From: Variovorax sp. 770b2
GTDB lineage: Bacteria > Pseudomonadota > Gammaproteobacteria > Burkholderiales > Burkholderiaceae_C
Length of the DNA stretch: 64,000 nucleotides
Assembly: GCF_900115685.1 (NCBI RefSeq)
Contig: NZ_FOXJ01000003.1
Span: forward strand, 124,001 to 188,000
Reading direction: 5' to 3'
The stretch's first letter is position 1; every line of letters starts with the position of its first letter. Positions 50,286 to 59,092 of this stretch are shown here, piece by piece. The translations under genes and the position numbers were made by a program. The notes under the pieces are model-generated. The model was not told the DNA's origin, searched no databases, and worked only from the letters and a program-made list of their open reading frames with translations.

Positions 50286-51482
50286 ATGGCCAGACTCCGT
50301 CCGCATGCGGCCCTCGCCGCCCTGCTCTTGACTGCTGCCGCCGCGTGGGCCCAGCAGCCTCCGGCCGAAGAACCGGGATGGGCCAAGGGCCGCCCCAAGA
50401 ATGAAGCCGCCACGCGCCTGGCACCGGTGCCCTCCTTCCCGATTCCCACCGCGCCCGACCAGTTGCCCACCGCCAGGTTCAAGCTCCCGCCGGGCTTCAA
50501 GGTGGAGACCTGGGCTTCGGGCGTGCTCGATGCGCGCGAGTTGCGCCAGGGCGCCAAGGGCACCGTCTTCGTGAGCACGCTCTTCGTGGGCAACAAGGTC
50601 TATGCGATCGCGGAGAAAGGCGACCGCAAGCCCAAGACCATCATCGACAAGACCGAGTTCGCCACCGGCATCGAGTTCTACAAGGGCGCCCTCTTCCTGG
50701 CCACGCACAAGCAGATCGTGCGCTACGACGGCATCGAGGACAAGCTGGACAACCCCGGCACGCCCGTGGTGCTGAACGACAAGCTCCCCGGCGGACAGGA
50801 CCACAGCTGGCGCTACCTGCGCATGCACGGCGACAAGCTTTACTACGCGGTCGGTGCGCCCTGCAACCTGTGCGAGCCCGACGACGCGCATGCGCGCATC
50901 TTCCGCATGAACCCCGACGGCAGCGGCATCGAGACGATCGCGCGCGGCGTGCGCAACACGGTGGGCTTCGATTTCGACCCCAAGACCGGCAACCTCTGGT
51001 TCACCGACAACGGCCGCGACTGGCTCAGCGAAGACCTGCCCAACGACGAGCTCAACGTGGTGGCCAAGCCCGACCAGCACTTCGGCTACCCGTACTGCCA
51101 CCAGGGCAACCTCCTCGATTCGGAATTCGGCTGGGGCAAGCGCTGCGACGACTACCAGAAGCCCGCCGCCCTGCTCGGCCCGCACGCCGCCGCGCTGGGC
51201 CTCACCTTCTACAACGGCAAGAGCTTCCCGGCCAAGTACCGCGGCGCGATGTTCATCGCCCGCCACGGCCCGTGGAACCGCACCACCAAGTACGCCGACA
51301 TCGCGGTCGCCTGGCCCGACGGCAAGGGCGGCGCGAAGGTCGAGCCCTTCATGACGGGCTTCGTGGAAAACAACACCTACCTTGGCCGGCCGGTCGACTT
51401 TCTCGTGCTGAAGGATGGCTCGATGCTCCTGAGCGACGACCACGCCGGGGCGATCTACCGCATCAGCTACGGCGGCCGATGA
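50286..51482 (+). CDS. Soluble PQQ-type sugar (sorbosone) dehydrogenase family protein
   Basis: A 398-residue exported protein with a signal peptide (ending near AAAAWAQ) and a six-bladed beta-propeller of the soluble glucose or sorbosone dehydrogenase family. Features: FKLPPGFKVETWASGV at the start of the propeller, GQDHSWRYLRMHGDKLYYAVG, and the conserved ARGVRNTVGFDFDPKTGNLWFTDNGRD, with the histidine and arginine region used for PQQ binding in relatives. CNLCEP and YCHQ contain cysteines that may bridge. It overlaps the cytochrome gene by four bases, so electrons could pass from PQQ to that dihaem protein. The sugar or alcohol substrate is unknown. Confidence 0.8.
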   Translation: MARLRPHAALAALLLTAAAAWAQQPPAEEPGWAKGRPKNEAATRLAPVPSFPIPTAPDQLPTARFKLPPGFKVETWASGVLDARELRQGAKGTVFVSTLFVGNKVYAIAEKGDRKPKTIIDKTEFATGIEFYKGALFLATHKQIVRYDGIEDKLDNPGTPVVLNDKLPGGQDHSWRYLRMHGDKLYYAVGAPCNLCEPDDAHARIFRMNPDGSGIETIARGVRNTVGFDFDPKTGNLWFTDNGRDWLSEDLPNDELNVVAKPDQHFGYPYCHQGNLLDSEFGWGKRCDDYQKPAALLGPHAAALGLTFYNGKSFPAKYRGAMFIARHGPWNRTTKYADIAVAWPDGKGGAKVEPFMTGFVENNTYLGRPVDFLVLKDGSMLLSDDHAGAIYRISYGGR

Positions 51483-52138
51483 AGAGAGCCGGCGTCATTT
51501 CCAAAGCGATCGCGGCGGGCTTCATGGCGCTGGCGTTGTCATCGGCGGTTGCGCAGGGCGCGAAGCCTGCGCCATCGGCCGCATCGGCGCAGCCCAGCTA
51601 TGCGCAACGCTATGCGTCGCTCTGCGCCTCGTGCCACGGCGGGAACGGCCGCAGTGACATGGCAGGCACGCCGGTGCTCGCGGGCCAACATTCGTTCTAT
51701 GCGATCACGCAGCTGTTCCTGTTTCGCGAGGGCCGGCGCGACAACCCCGCGATGACCGCGGTCGCCAAGACCATGACCGATGCCGACCTGCGCGGCTTCT
51801 CCGAGTTCATCGCCACGCTGCCCGCGGTGCCCGCACCGCCCGCCGCCACACCACCCGACGCCGCGCGCATGACCCGCGGCCAGGCCCTCGCGCAGGAGCA
51901 TCGCTGCGTGATCTGCCACGGCGCCGACCTGAGCGGCGGCCAGCAGGTGCCGCGCATCGGCCAGCAGCATGAAGACTACCTGCAGCTCTCGCTGCAGGGC
52001 TTTCGCACGGGCAAGCGCCCCGGCTACACGCAGGCGATGGGCGAGGCGGTGAGCCGCATTGCGCCGGACGACCTGGACACCCTCGCGTACTACGTTGCGC
52101 GCTTTCCCGCCGCACCCGCGAAGCCTCCACCCAAGTAA
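51479..52138 (+). CDS. Dihaem cytochrome c
   Basis: A 219-residue periplasmic cytochrome c with a signal peptide ending near SSAVAQG and two haem motifs, CASCH near residue 50 and CVICH near 143, each in its own small domain with matching patterns (GTPVLAGQHSFYAITQLFLF and QVPRIGQQHEDYLQLSLQGF). Histidine is the proximal ligand; methionines downstream of each motif could be the distal ligands. The ATG overlaps the sugar dehydrogenase stop by four bases. It is a likely electron acceptor for that dehydrogenase, passing electrons to a terminal oxidase. Confidence 0.88.
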   Translation: MKRAGVISKAIAAGFMALALSSAVAQGAKPAPSAASAQPSYAQRYASLCASCHGGNGRSDMAGTPVLAGQHSFYAITQLFLFREGRRDNPAMTAVAKTMTDADLRGFSEFIATLPAVPAPPAATPPDAARMTRGQALAQEHRCVICHGADLSGGQQVPRIGQQHEDYLQLSLQGFRTGKRPGYTQAMGEAVSRIAPDDLDTLAYYVARFPAAPAKPPPK

Positions 52139-52231
52139 CACCGCCGTACGACATCTGCGAGTGCGCCATGCGGACGCAGCGCACCGCGCACCCGAAAACA
52201 CCCCCAACCACGAACATCGGAGCCGAATCTC

Positions 52232-54391
52232 TTGGAAGTCTCATTCAGCAAGGAAGTAGAAATGCTGCGTCTCGGCAGAGGCGCCACCTTCCACGGCGAG
52301 GGCATCCTCGCCATCACCAAGGGCCTGTTGCAATCGGGCGTGGCCTACGTGGGCGGCTACCAGGGCGCGCCCGTGTCGCACCTGCTGGACGTCATGGTCC
52401 AGGGCAAGGCCTACATGGACGAGCTGGGCGTGCACGTGGAGGCATGTTCGAACGAGGCCTCGGCCGCGGCGATGCTCGGCGCGTCCATCCACTACCCGCT
52501 GCGCGGCGCGGTCACCTGGAAATCGATAGTCGGCACCAACGTGGCGGCCGATGCGCTCTCCAACCTCTCTTCGCCCGGCGTGACCGGCGGCGTGCTGATC
52601 GTGGTGGGCGAGGACTACGGCGAAGGCGCCAGCGTGATCCAGGAGCGCACGCATGCCTACGCGCTCAAGTCCAGCATGTGCCTGCTCGATCCGCGGCCCG
52701 ACCTGGGCGTGATGGTGCGCATGGTGGAAGAAGGCTTTCGCCTCTCCGAAACCTCGAACATGCCGTGCCTCATGGAGCTGCGCATCCGCACCTGCCACGT
52801 GCGCGGCAGCTTCGAGTGCAAGGACAACGTCTCGCCCGCCGTCTCCACCCGCGCGTTGATGACCGAGCCCGCGGGCTTCGACTACATGCGGCTCGCGCAC
52901 CCGCCCGTCACCTTCCGCCACGAAAAGCTCAAGGGCGACGAACGCATTCCGGCGGCGCGGCGCTACATCGTGGCGAACGGCCTCAACGAACTGATACCGG
53001 GTGGGCGCCACGTCGACCTGGGCATCGTGGTGCAGGGCGGTCTCTACAACGCACTGATCCGCAGCCTGCAGCAGCAGGGCCTGGCCGATGCGTTCGGCGA
53101 AACCGACATCCCGATCCTCGTGCTCAACGTGACCTACCCGCTGGTGCCCGAGCAGGTGGCCGACTTCTGCATCGGCAAGCGCGCGGTGCTGGTGGTGGAA
53201 GAAGGCCAGCCCGAATACATCGAGCAGGACATCGCCACCTTGCTGCGCCGGCGCGACATCCAGACGCCGCTGCACGGCAAGGACATGCTGCCCGCGGCCG
53301 GCGAGTACGGCGTCGAGGTGCTGTCGGGCGGCATCGGCAAATTCGCCGCGAAGTACATCGAGACCGGCGAGGCCCTGTCTTCCGCAGAGGCCTGGCTCGC
53401 AGGCAATCGCGAGCGCCGCGAGGCGGTGGCGCGGCAGCTGGCAACGCCGCTGCCCAACCGGCCACCGAGCTTCTGCATCGGCTGCCCCGAGCGCCCGGTG
53501 TTCTCCGCACTCAAGCTCGCGCAGCAGGAGACGGGGCCGGTGCACATCGCGGCCGACATCGGCTGCCATGCCTTCGGCACCTTCGAGCCGTTCTCGATGG
53601 GCCACTCGATCCTGGGCTACGGCATGAGCCTGGCAAGCCGCGCGGGCGTGGCGCCGATGATGAACCGCCGCACGCTGTCGATCATGGGCGACGGCGGTTT
53701 CTGGCACAACGGCCTGCTCACCGGCGTGCAGAGCGCGCTCTTCAACGACGACGACGCGGTGCTCCTGATCTTCAAGAACGGCTACACCTCGGCCACCGGC
53801 ACGCAGGACATCATCTCCACGCCCGACGACGAGACGAAGGAGCGCGCCGTCGACAAGCAGCAGAGCCTGGTCGACAAGAACCAGACCATCGAGGCCACGC
53901 TCACGGGCCTGGGCGTGAAGTGGATGCGCACCGTGACCACCTACGACGTGGAGCGCATGCGCAAGACGCTGACCGAGGCGCTCACCAGCGACTTCAACGG
54001 CCTGAAGGTGGTGATCGCCGAGGGCGAATGCCAGCTCGAGCGCCAGCGCCGCATCAAGCCGTGGCTTGCAGGCCTGCTGAAAAAAGGCGAGCGCGTGGTG
54101 CGCGTGAAATACGGCGTGGACGAAGACGTGTGCAACGGCGACCACGCGTGCATCCGCTTGTCGGGCTGCCCCACGCTCACGCTCAAGGACAACCCCGATC
54201 CGCTCAAGGTCGACCCCGTGGCCACCGTGATCGACGGCTGCGTGGGCTGCGGCCTGTGCGGCGCGAACGCGCATGCGGCCACGCTGTGCCCGAGCTTCTA
54301 TCGCGCCGAGGTGGTGCAGAACCCGAAGTGGCACGAGCGCATCGTGCACTCGCTGCGCGGCGCGATGGTGCGCGCGCTGCAACCCGCATGA
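52232..54391 (+). CDS. Indolepyruvate:ferredoxin oxidoreductase, alpha subunit
   Basis: A 719-residue thiamine-dependent 2-oxoacid oxidoreductase subunit. The N-terminal part has GEGILAITKGLLQSGVAYVG and GAPVSHLLD, the family's substrate-side motif. The thiamine motif is SIMGDGGFWHNGLLTG near residue 490, and an 8Fe-type C-terminal region has CNGDHACIRLSGCP and CVGCGLCGANAHAATLCPSF for Fe-S clusters. It converts arylpyruvates to aryl-acetyl-CoA with ferredoxin as acceptor. The start is TTG 52232, kept because upstream residues match the family; ATG 52262 has a better ribosome site (AAGGA) and is possible. ATGA overlap with the next gene. Confidence 0.85.
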   Translation: MEVSFSKEVEMLRLGRGATFHGEGILAITKGLLQSGVAYVGGYQGAPVSHLLDVMVQGKAYMDELGVHVEACSNEASAAAMLGASIHYPLRGAVTWKSIVGTNVAADALSNLSSPGVTGGVLIVVGEDYGEGASVIQERTHAYALKSSMCLLDPRPDLGVMVRMVEEGFRLSETSNMPCLMELRIRTCHVRGSFECKDNVSPAVSTRALMTEPAGFDYMRLAHPPVTFRHEKLKGDERIPAARRYIVANGLNELIPGGRHVDLGIVVQGGLYNALIRSLQQQGLADAFGETDIPILVLNVTYPLVPEQVADFCIGKRAVLVVEEGQPEYIEQDIATLLRRRDIQTPLHGKDMLPAAGEYGVEVLSGGIGKFAAKYIETGEALSSAEAWLAGNRERREAVARQLATPLPNRPPSFCIGCPERPVFSALKLAQQETGPVHIAADIGCHAFGTFEPFSMGHSILGYGMSLASRAGVAPMMNRRTLSIMGDGGFWHNGLLTGVQSALFNDDDAVLLIFKNGYTSATGTQDIISTPDDETKERAVDKQQSLVDKNQTIEATLTGLGVKWMRTVTTYDVERMRKTLTEALTSDFNGLKVVIAEGECQLERQRRIKPWLAGLLKKGERVVRVKYGVDEDVCNGDHACIRLSGCPTLTLKDNPDPLKVDPVATVIDGCVGCGLCGANAHAATLCPSFYRAEVVQNPKWHERIVHSLRGAMVRALQPA

Positions 54392-56028
54392 ACCGCATGA
54401 GCCGCGCCATGGAACACAACCGCCCCCTCACGCTCCTGGTCTGCGCCCTCGGCGGCGAAGGCGGCGGCGTGCTCACCGAATGGCTGGTGGACATCGCCCG
54501 CCATGCCGGCTACGCCGCGCAGAGCACATCGATCCCCGGCGTGGCGCAACGCACCGGCGCCACCACCTACTACATCGAGGTGTTCCCCGTGCCGCTCGCG
54601 CAACTGGCCGGCAGGCGCCCGGTGTTCAGCCTGAGCCCGGTGCCGGGCGCGCTCGATGCGATCGTCTCCTCGGAACTGCTGGAGACCGCGCGGCAGATCG
54701 GCAACGGCATGAGCGCGCCGCTGCGCACGCTGGTCATCAGCTCGTCGGCCCGCATCTTCACCACCGCCGAGCGCATGGAGCCCGGCGACGGCCGCGCCGA
54801 TGCGCAGCGCCTCGTCGACGTGGTGAAAGCCTTCAGCCGCGAGCACCACGTGTTCGACATGAACGCCATCGCGCGCGACAGCGGCACGGTGGTCAGCGCG
54901 GTGATGCTGGGCGCCATCGCAGGCAGCGGCCTCTTCCCGTTTCCGCGCGAGGCCTACGAGCACGTGGTGCGCGGCGGCGACACGAGCGCGCCCGAGAAGC
55001 TCGGCAAGATGGCCGCCGCCAGCCTGCGCGGCTTCGCGGCCGCCTTCGATGCCGTGAGTGCGCCGCGCACGCAGGCCGCCTTCGTGAACAGCGTGATGGC
55101 CGGCGACACCAGCGATGCGCCTCCCCCGCCGCGTGCACTGCCAGACGACCTGGCGCGGCGCTTTCCGCCCGCCGTGCACGACATGCTCACGCTCGGCCAT
55201 GCCCGCGTGCTCGACTACCAGGACGCCGCCTACGCGACGCTGTATGCCGACCGATTGGGCCAGGTGCTCGATGCCGAGCGCGCCGCCGATCCGGCCGGCG
55301 CCCACGGCTTTGCCATCACGCGCGAGGCCGCGCGCTGGCTCGCGCTGTGGATGGCCTTCGACGACATCGTGCGGGTGGCCGCGCTCAAGGGCCGCGCGAG
55401 CCGTGCGCAGCGTGTGCGAAAGGAAGTGCGCGCCACCGACGAAGACATCGTGAAGGTCTACGACCACTTCAAGCCCGGCGCCGCCGAGTTCGCCGCGCTG
55501 CTGCCGCCCGCGCTGTCGCGCCGCGTGACCGCATGGGACCGCGGCCGGCAGGCGCGCGGCCGCGAACCCTGGGCGCTGCCGCTGAAGGTGGGCAGCCACT
55601 CGGTGTTCGGCATGGCGTCATTGCGGCTCCTGTCCTCGCTGCGCTGGCTGCGCCGCCGCGGCAGCCGATTCGCCGAGGAGCAGGCACTGATCGAACGCTG
55701 GCTCGCGGCGGTGGAGCACGGCACGCGCGAGGCCTGGGCGCTGGGCCAGGAGATCGCGCTGTGCGGCCGGCTCATCAAGGGCTATGGCAGCACCAACGAA
55801 CGCGGCAAGGAGAACCTGCTGCACGTGACCGACCATCTCGCGGCGCAGCCCGGCCTTGCGCCCGCCGCGCGCGCGCAGTCCATCGCGGCAGCACGCACCG
55901 CGGCATTGGCCGACGATGCCGGCCGCGCACTCGATGCCGCGCTGGTCGCGCACGGCGCGCCCGCCCGCCCGGTCAAGGCCCAGCCCATCCGCTGGATGAA
56001 GCGCAGCAAGCCCACCGGCGGCACCTGA
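54388..56028 (+). CDS. Indolepyruvate:ferredoxin oxidoreductase, beta subunit with long C-terminal extension
   Basis: A 546-residue partner subunit. Residues about 12-200 form the gamma-type domain of 2-oxoacid oxidoreductases: LLVCALGGEGGGVLTEWLVD, SIPGVAQRTGATTYYIEVF. The rest, about 220-540, is the DUF6537-like extension found at the C-terminus of fused enzymes (ITREAARWLALWMAFDDIVR, KVYDHFKPGAAEF, and the stretch ending IKGYGSTNERGKENL). In many proteobacteria these parts belong to one fused protein of about 1200 residues; here the alpha part is separate. ATG 54388 overlaps the upstream stop (ATGA). Confidence 0.8.
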   Translation: MNRMSRAMEHNRPLTLLVCALGGEGGGVLTEWLVDIARHAGYAAQSTSIPGVAQRTGATTYYIEVFPVPLAQLAGRRPVFSLSPVPGALDAIVSSELLETARQIGNGMSAPLRTLVISSSARIFTTAERMEPGDGRADAQRLVDVVKAFSREHHVFDMNAIARDSGTVVSAVMLGAIAGSGLFPFPREAYEHVVRGGDTSAPEKLGKMAAASLRGFAAAFDAVSAPRTQAAFVNSVMAGDTSDAPPPPRALPDDLARRFPPAVHDMLTLGHARVLDYQDAAYATLYADRLGQVLDAERAADPAGAHGFAITREAARWLALWMAFDDIVRVAALKGRASRAQRVRKEVRATDEDIVKVYDHFKPGAAEFAALLPPALSRRVTAWDRGRQARGREPWALPLKVGSHSVFGMASLRLLSSLRWLRRRGSRFAEEQALIERWLAAVEHGTREAWALGQEIALCGRLIKGYGSTNERGKENLLHVTDHLAAQPGLAPAARAQSIAAARTAALADDAGRALDAALVAHGAPARPVKAQPIRWMKRSKPTGGT

Positions 56029-56067
56029 GCGATCCCCGAGTTTCTACACACCATAACGAAGGAGACC

Positions 56068-57153
56068 ATGCAAACCACTCACCACCCCCGCTATCGCGGC
56101 ACGCGCCCCCAACGTGCGTTGCACGCGTTGCGCACCTCGCCCATCGCGCTGCTCGCGGCCTGCGCCGCGCTCGTGCTCGGCACGCCCGCCGTGCAGGCGC
56201 AGGACAAGCCCGTGCAGCTCAAGCTCTCGAGCTGGGTGCCCGCGCAGCATCCGCTCAATCCCGCGCTGCAGGCGTGGGCCGACGACATCAAGAAGGCCTC
56301 GAACGGCACCCTCACCGCGATCCTGTTTCCGTCGGAGCAACTGGGCAAGGCCTTCGACCACTACGACATGGCGCGCGACGGCATCGCCGACTTCTCGTAT
56401 GTGAACCCGGGCTATCAGCCGGGCCGCTTCCCGGTGATGGCGGGTGCATCGCTGCCTTTCCTCTTTGCCAACGGCAAGGAAGGCTCGGCCGCCATCGACG
56501 CCTGGTACCGCAACTACGCGGCCAAGGAGATGAAGGACGTGAAGTATTGCTTCGCGTTCGTGCACGACCCCGGCACCTTCCACTCGCGCAAGAAGATCGT
56601 GGTGCCCACCGACGTGAAGGGCCTGAAGGTGCGGCCGGCCACGAGCACCGTGGGCCAGCTGATCACCTCGCTGGGCGGCACCAACGTGCAGGCCTCGGCG
56701 CCCGAGTCGCGCGACATGCTGGAGCGCGGCGTGGCCGATGCGATCACCTTCCCGTGGGGTTCGATCGGCCTCTTCGGCATCGACAAGGTGGTGAAGTACC
56801 ACATGGATGCGCCGCTGTACGTCACGCCCTTCGTCTGGGTGATGAACAAGGGCAAGTACGACGCGATGTCCGCCGGGCAGAAGAAGGTGATCGACGACCA
56901 CTGCACCAGCGAGTGGGCGCAGAAGGTGGCCGCGCCGTGGGCCGACTTCGAGTTCGCGGGGCACGCCAAGATCGCGGCGCAGTCCGGCCACGAGGTCTAC
57001 AAGCTCACGCCCGAGCAACTCGATGCATGGCGCAAGGCCGCTGCACCGTCGGAAGCGCAATGGGCCGAGAGCGTGAAGAAGGTGGGCGAGGACCCGAAGG
57101 CGGTGATGGATGCCTTGAAGGCCAGCCTCGCCAAATACAAATCGGCGCTGTAA
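56068..57153 (+). CDS. TRAP transporter substrate-binding protein (DctP family)
   Basis: A 361-residue periplasmic binding protein with a signal peptide ending near AVQAQD and a DctP fold: VQLKLSSWVPAQHPLNPALQAWADDI, LFPSEQLGKAFDHYDMARDG, GLKVRPATSTVGQLITSLGG, and APYVTPFVWVMN-like strings. The arginine in KVRPAT is the residue that typically salt-bridges a substrate carboxylate, so an organic acid ligand is expected. It stands 40 bp after the IOR beta gene and precedes small and large TRAP permeases. The aromatic 2-oxo acid used by the IOR is an obvious candidate ligand. Confidence 0.88.
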   Translation: MQTTHHPRYRGTRPQRALHALRTSPIALLAACAALVLGTPAVQAQDKPVQLKLSSWVPAQHPLNPALQAWADDIKKASNGTLTAILFPSEQLGKAFDHYDMARDGIADFSYVNPGYQPGRFPVMAGASLPFLFANGKEGSAAIDAWYRNYAAKEMKDVKYCFAFVHDPGTFHSRKKIVVPTDVKGLKVRPATSTVGQLITSLGGTNVQASAPESRDMLERGVADAITFPWGSIGLFGIDKVVKYHMDAPLYVTPFVWVMNKGKYDAMSAGQKKVIDDHCTSEWAQKVAAPWADFEFAGHAKIAAQSGHEVYKLTPEQLDAWRKAAAPSEAQWAESVKKVGEDPKAVMDALKASLAKYKSAL

Positions 57154-57158
57154 CTGTT

Positions 57159-57249
57159 GCTCGCCCCCAGGCTGCGCGCACTTCGTGTCGCTTCGCCAAC
57201 CCCCTACCGGGGCGGGCCGGCCGCTTCGGGCGGCCGTGCGCGGCGGCCC
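57159..57249. repeat. Intergenic repeat of the CCCCCAGGCT type
   Basis: The stretch begins GCTCGCCCCCAGGCTGCGCG and continues with TTCGTGTCGCTTCGCC, then pairing arms CCCCTACCGGGG and GGCCGCTTCGGGCGGCC, which would form hairpins in RNA. From memory this CCCCCAGGCT...TTCGTGTCGCTTCGCC string is an abundant intergenic element in Comamonadaceae. It separates the TRAP binding-protein gene from the permeases, where it could lower expression of the membrane parts relative to the binding protein. Confidence 0.7.
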
Positions 57250-57269
57250 CTGAAAAAGAACGGAGACCC

Positions 57270-57794
57270 ATGGCCCAACGCCCAGTCAATCTCATGGACC
57301 GCGCGATCAACACGATCGAATGGCTCGCCGCCATCTTCGTGGGGATCGTTGCGCTCAACATCTTCGTGGCCGTGGTGCTGCGCAAGTTCTTCGACACCTC
57401 GATTCCCGACGCCTACGACTTCGGCCGCATGCTGCTGGGCATCCTGATCTTCTGGGGCATCGCGGCCACCAGCTACCGGGGCGGCCACATCACGGTCGAC
57501 CTGGTGTGGACGGCGGCGGGCCCGCGCATGAAGCGCGTGATCGACGTCTTCGCCACGCTGGTGCTGCTGTTCGTGGTGGCGGTGCAGACCGCCATGCTGT
57601 TCGACAAGGTGCGCGGCACCTATGTGGACAACGTGCTGACCTACGACATGAACATTCCGACCTGGCCGTTCTATGCGGTGGCGTGGTTCGGCGACGTGTG
57701 CGCGGTGCTGCTGATCGCCATTCGCACGTACCGCTTGATCTTTCACCCCGAGCAGCTCGAAGAAGTTCACGCTGAACAGAAAGCCGACGAATGA
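57270..57794 (+). CDS. TRAP transporter small permease (DctQ family)
   Basis: A 174-residue inner-membrane protein with four hydrophobic segments, the DctQ-type small subunit of a TRAP transporter. Characteristic parts: VALNIFVAVVLRKFFDTSIP near residue 28, ILIFWGIAATSYRGGHITVD near 55, and a hydrophilic C-terminus with several Glu residues. ATG 57270 is preceded by GGAGA. It lies after the intergenic repeat and ends in a four-base overlap with the large permease gene, so the two are translationally coupled. Confidence 0.9.
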   Translation: MAQRPVNLMDRAINTIEWLAAIFVGIVALNIFVAVVLRKFFDTSIPDAYDFGRMLLGILIFWGIAATSYRGGHITVDLVWTAAGPRMKRVIDVFATLVLLFVVAVQTAMLFDKVRGTYVDNVLTYDMNIPTWPFYAVAWFGDVCAVLLIAIRTYRLIFHPEQLEEVHAEQKADE

Positions 57795-59092
57795 GCCCCG
57801 ATGCAGTTGCAGTCCTGGGCTTCGTCGCCCTCTTCGCATTGATGCTGTTGCGCGTGCCGGTGGGCATGGCGATGGGCCTCGTGGGGGTTGTCGGCTACAG
57901 CTATCTCGTGGGCCCCGGGCCCGCGCTGAAGCTGGTGGGCCAGACCTCCATGCGCACCGTGACCGACTACACCTTCGGCGTGATCCCGATGTTCATGCTG
58001 ATGGGCGCGCTGGTGTCGGTGTCGGGCGTGAGCCGCGAGCTCTTCAAGGCGGCCAACTCGATGATCGGCCACCTGCGCGGCGGCCTGGGCGTGGCCACCG
58101 TGGTGGCCTGCGGCGGGTTCGCGGCGATCTGCGGCTCGTCGGTGGCCACGGCGGCCACGTTCTCGGCGGTGGCGTATCCGGAGATGCGGCGCTTCAACTA
58201 CCCGCAATCGTTCTCCACCGGCGTGATCGCCGCGGGCGGCACGCTGGGCGCGATCTTGCCGCCCTCGACGGTGCTCGCGGTCTACGCCATCCTCACGCAG
58301 CAGGACATCGGCAAGCTCTTCATGGCGGGCATCGTGCCGGGCATCCTGGCGATGGCGATGTACGTGCTGACCATTGCCATCATCGTGAAGCTGCGGCCCG
58401 ACTGGCTCCCCGGCGGCGAAGTGAAGCCTTGGTCGGAGCGCTTCAAGGACCTGAAGAACGTGTGGGCGCCGCTGGTGCTTTTCGTCTTCGTGATCGGCGG
58501 GCTCTACGGCGGCTTCTTCACGCCGACCGAAGCGGGCGGCGTGGGCGCGAGCGGCGCCTTCATCCTGGGCCTGGTGCGGCGCAAGCTCGACGGGCCAAAG
58601 ATCCGCGAGGCGCTGCTCTCGGCCACGCGCACGGCGGCAGCGGTGTTCACGGTGCTGATCGGCGCGCTGCTGTTCGGCTATTTCCTCACCATCACGCAAA
58701 GCCCGCAGAAGCTCACCGAGTTCCTCACGGGCCTGGGCATCGGCCGCTACGGCGTGCTCGCGCTCATCATGGTGATGTACCTGGTGCTGGGCTGCCTGAT
58801 GGACGCGATGGCGATGATCATCCTCACGGTGCCCATCATCTTTCCGGTGATCGTGCACCTGGGGTTCGACCCCATCTGGTTCGGCGTGATCATCGTGATG
58901 ACGGTGGAGTTGGGGCTCATCCATCCGCCGGTGGGAATGAACGTCTTCGTCATCAAGAGCGTGGTGAAGGACGTGAGTTTCACCACCATCTTCAAGGGCG
59001 TGCTGCCGTTCATCGCGACGGACATCGTGCGCCTGGTGATCCTGATCGCGTTCCCGGCCATCGCCCTGTGGCTGCCAACGAGAATGGGCTGA
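57791..59092 (+). CDS. TRAP transporter large permease (DctM family)
   Basis: A 433-residue inner-membrane protein with about twelve hydrophobic segments, the sodium-coupled transport subunit of TRAP systems. Family strings: ICGSSVATAATFSAVAYPEM near residue 115, GTLGAILPPSTVLAVYAILT, FTPTEAGGVGASGAF and GLIHPPVGMNVFVIKSV. It overlaps the small permease by four bases, and the thioesterase start shares one base with its stop (TGATG), so transporter and thioesterase are made together. Binding protein, small and large permease in this order form a complete carboxylate importer. Confidence 0.92.
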   Translation: MSPDAVAVLGFVALFALMLLRVPVGMAMGLVGVVGYSYLVGPGPALKLVGQTSMRTVTDYTFGVIPMFMLMGALVSVSGVSRELFKAANSMIGHLRGGLGVATVVACGGFAAICGSSVATAATFSAVAYPEMRRFNYPQSFSTGVIAAGGTLGAILPPSTVLAVYAILTQQDIGKLFMAGIVPGILAMAMYVLTIAIIVKLRPDWLPGGEVKPWSERFKDLKNVWAPLVLFVFVIGGLYGGFFTPTEAGGVGASGAFILGLVRRKLDGPKIREALLSATRTAAAVFTVLIGALLFGYFLTITQSPQKLTEFLTGLGIGRYGVLALIMVMYLVLGCLMDAMAMIILTVPIIFPVIVHLGFDPIWFGVIIVMTVELGLIHPPVGMNVFVIKSVVKDVSFTTIFKGVLPFIATDIVRLVILIAFPAIALWLPTRMG

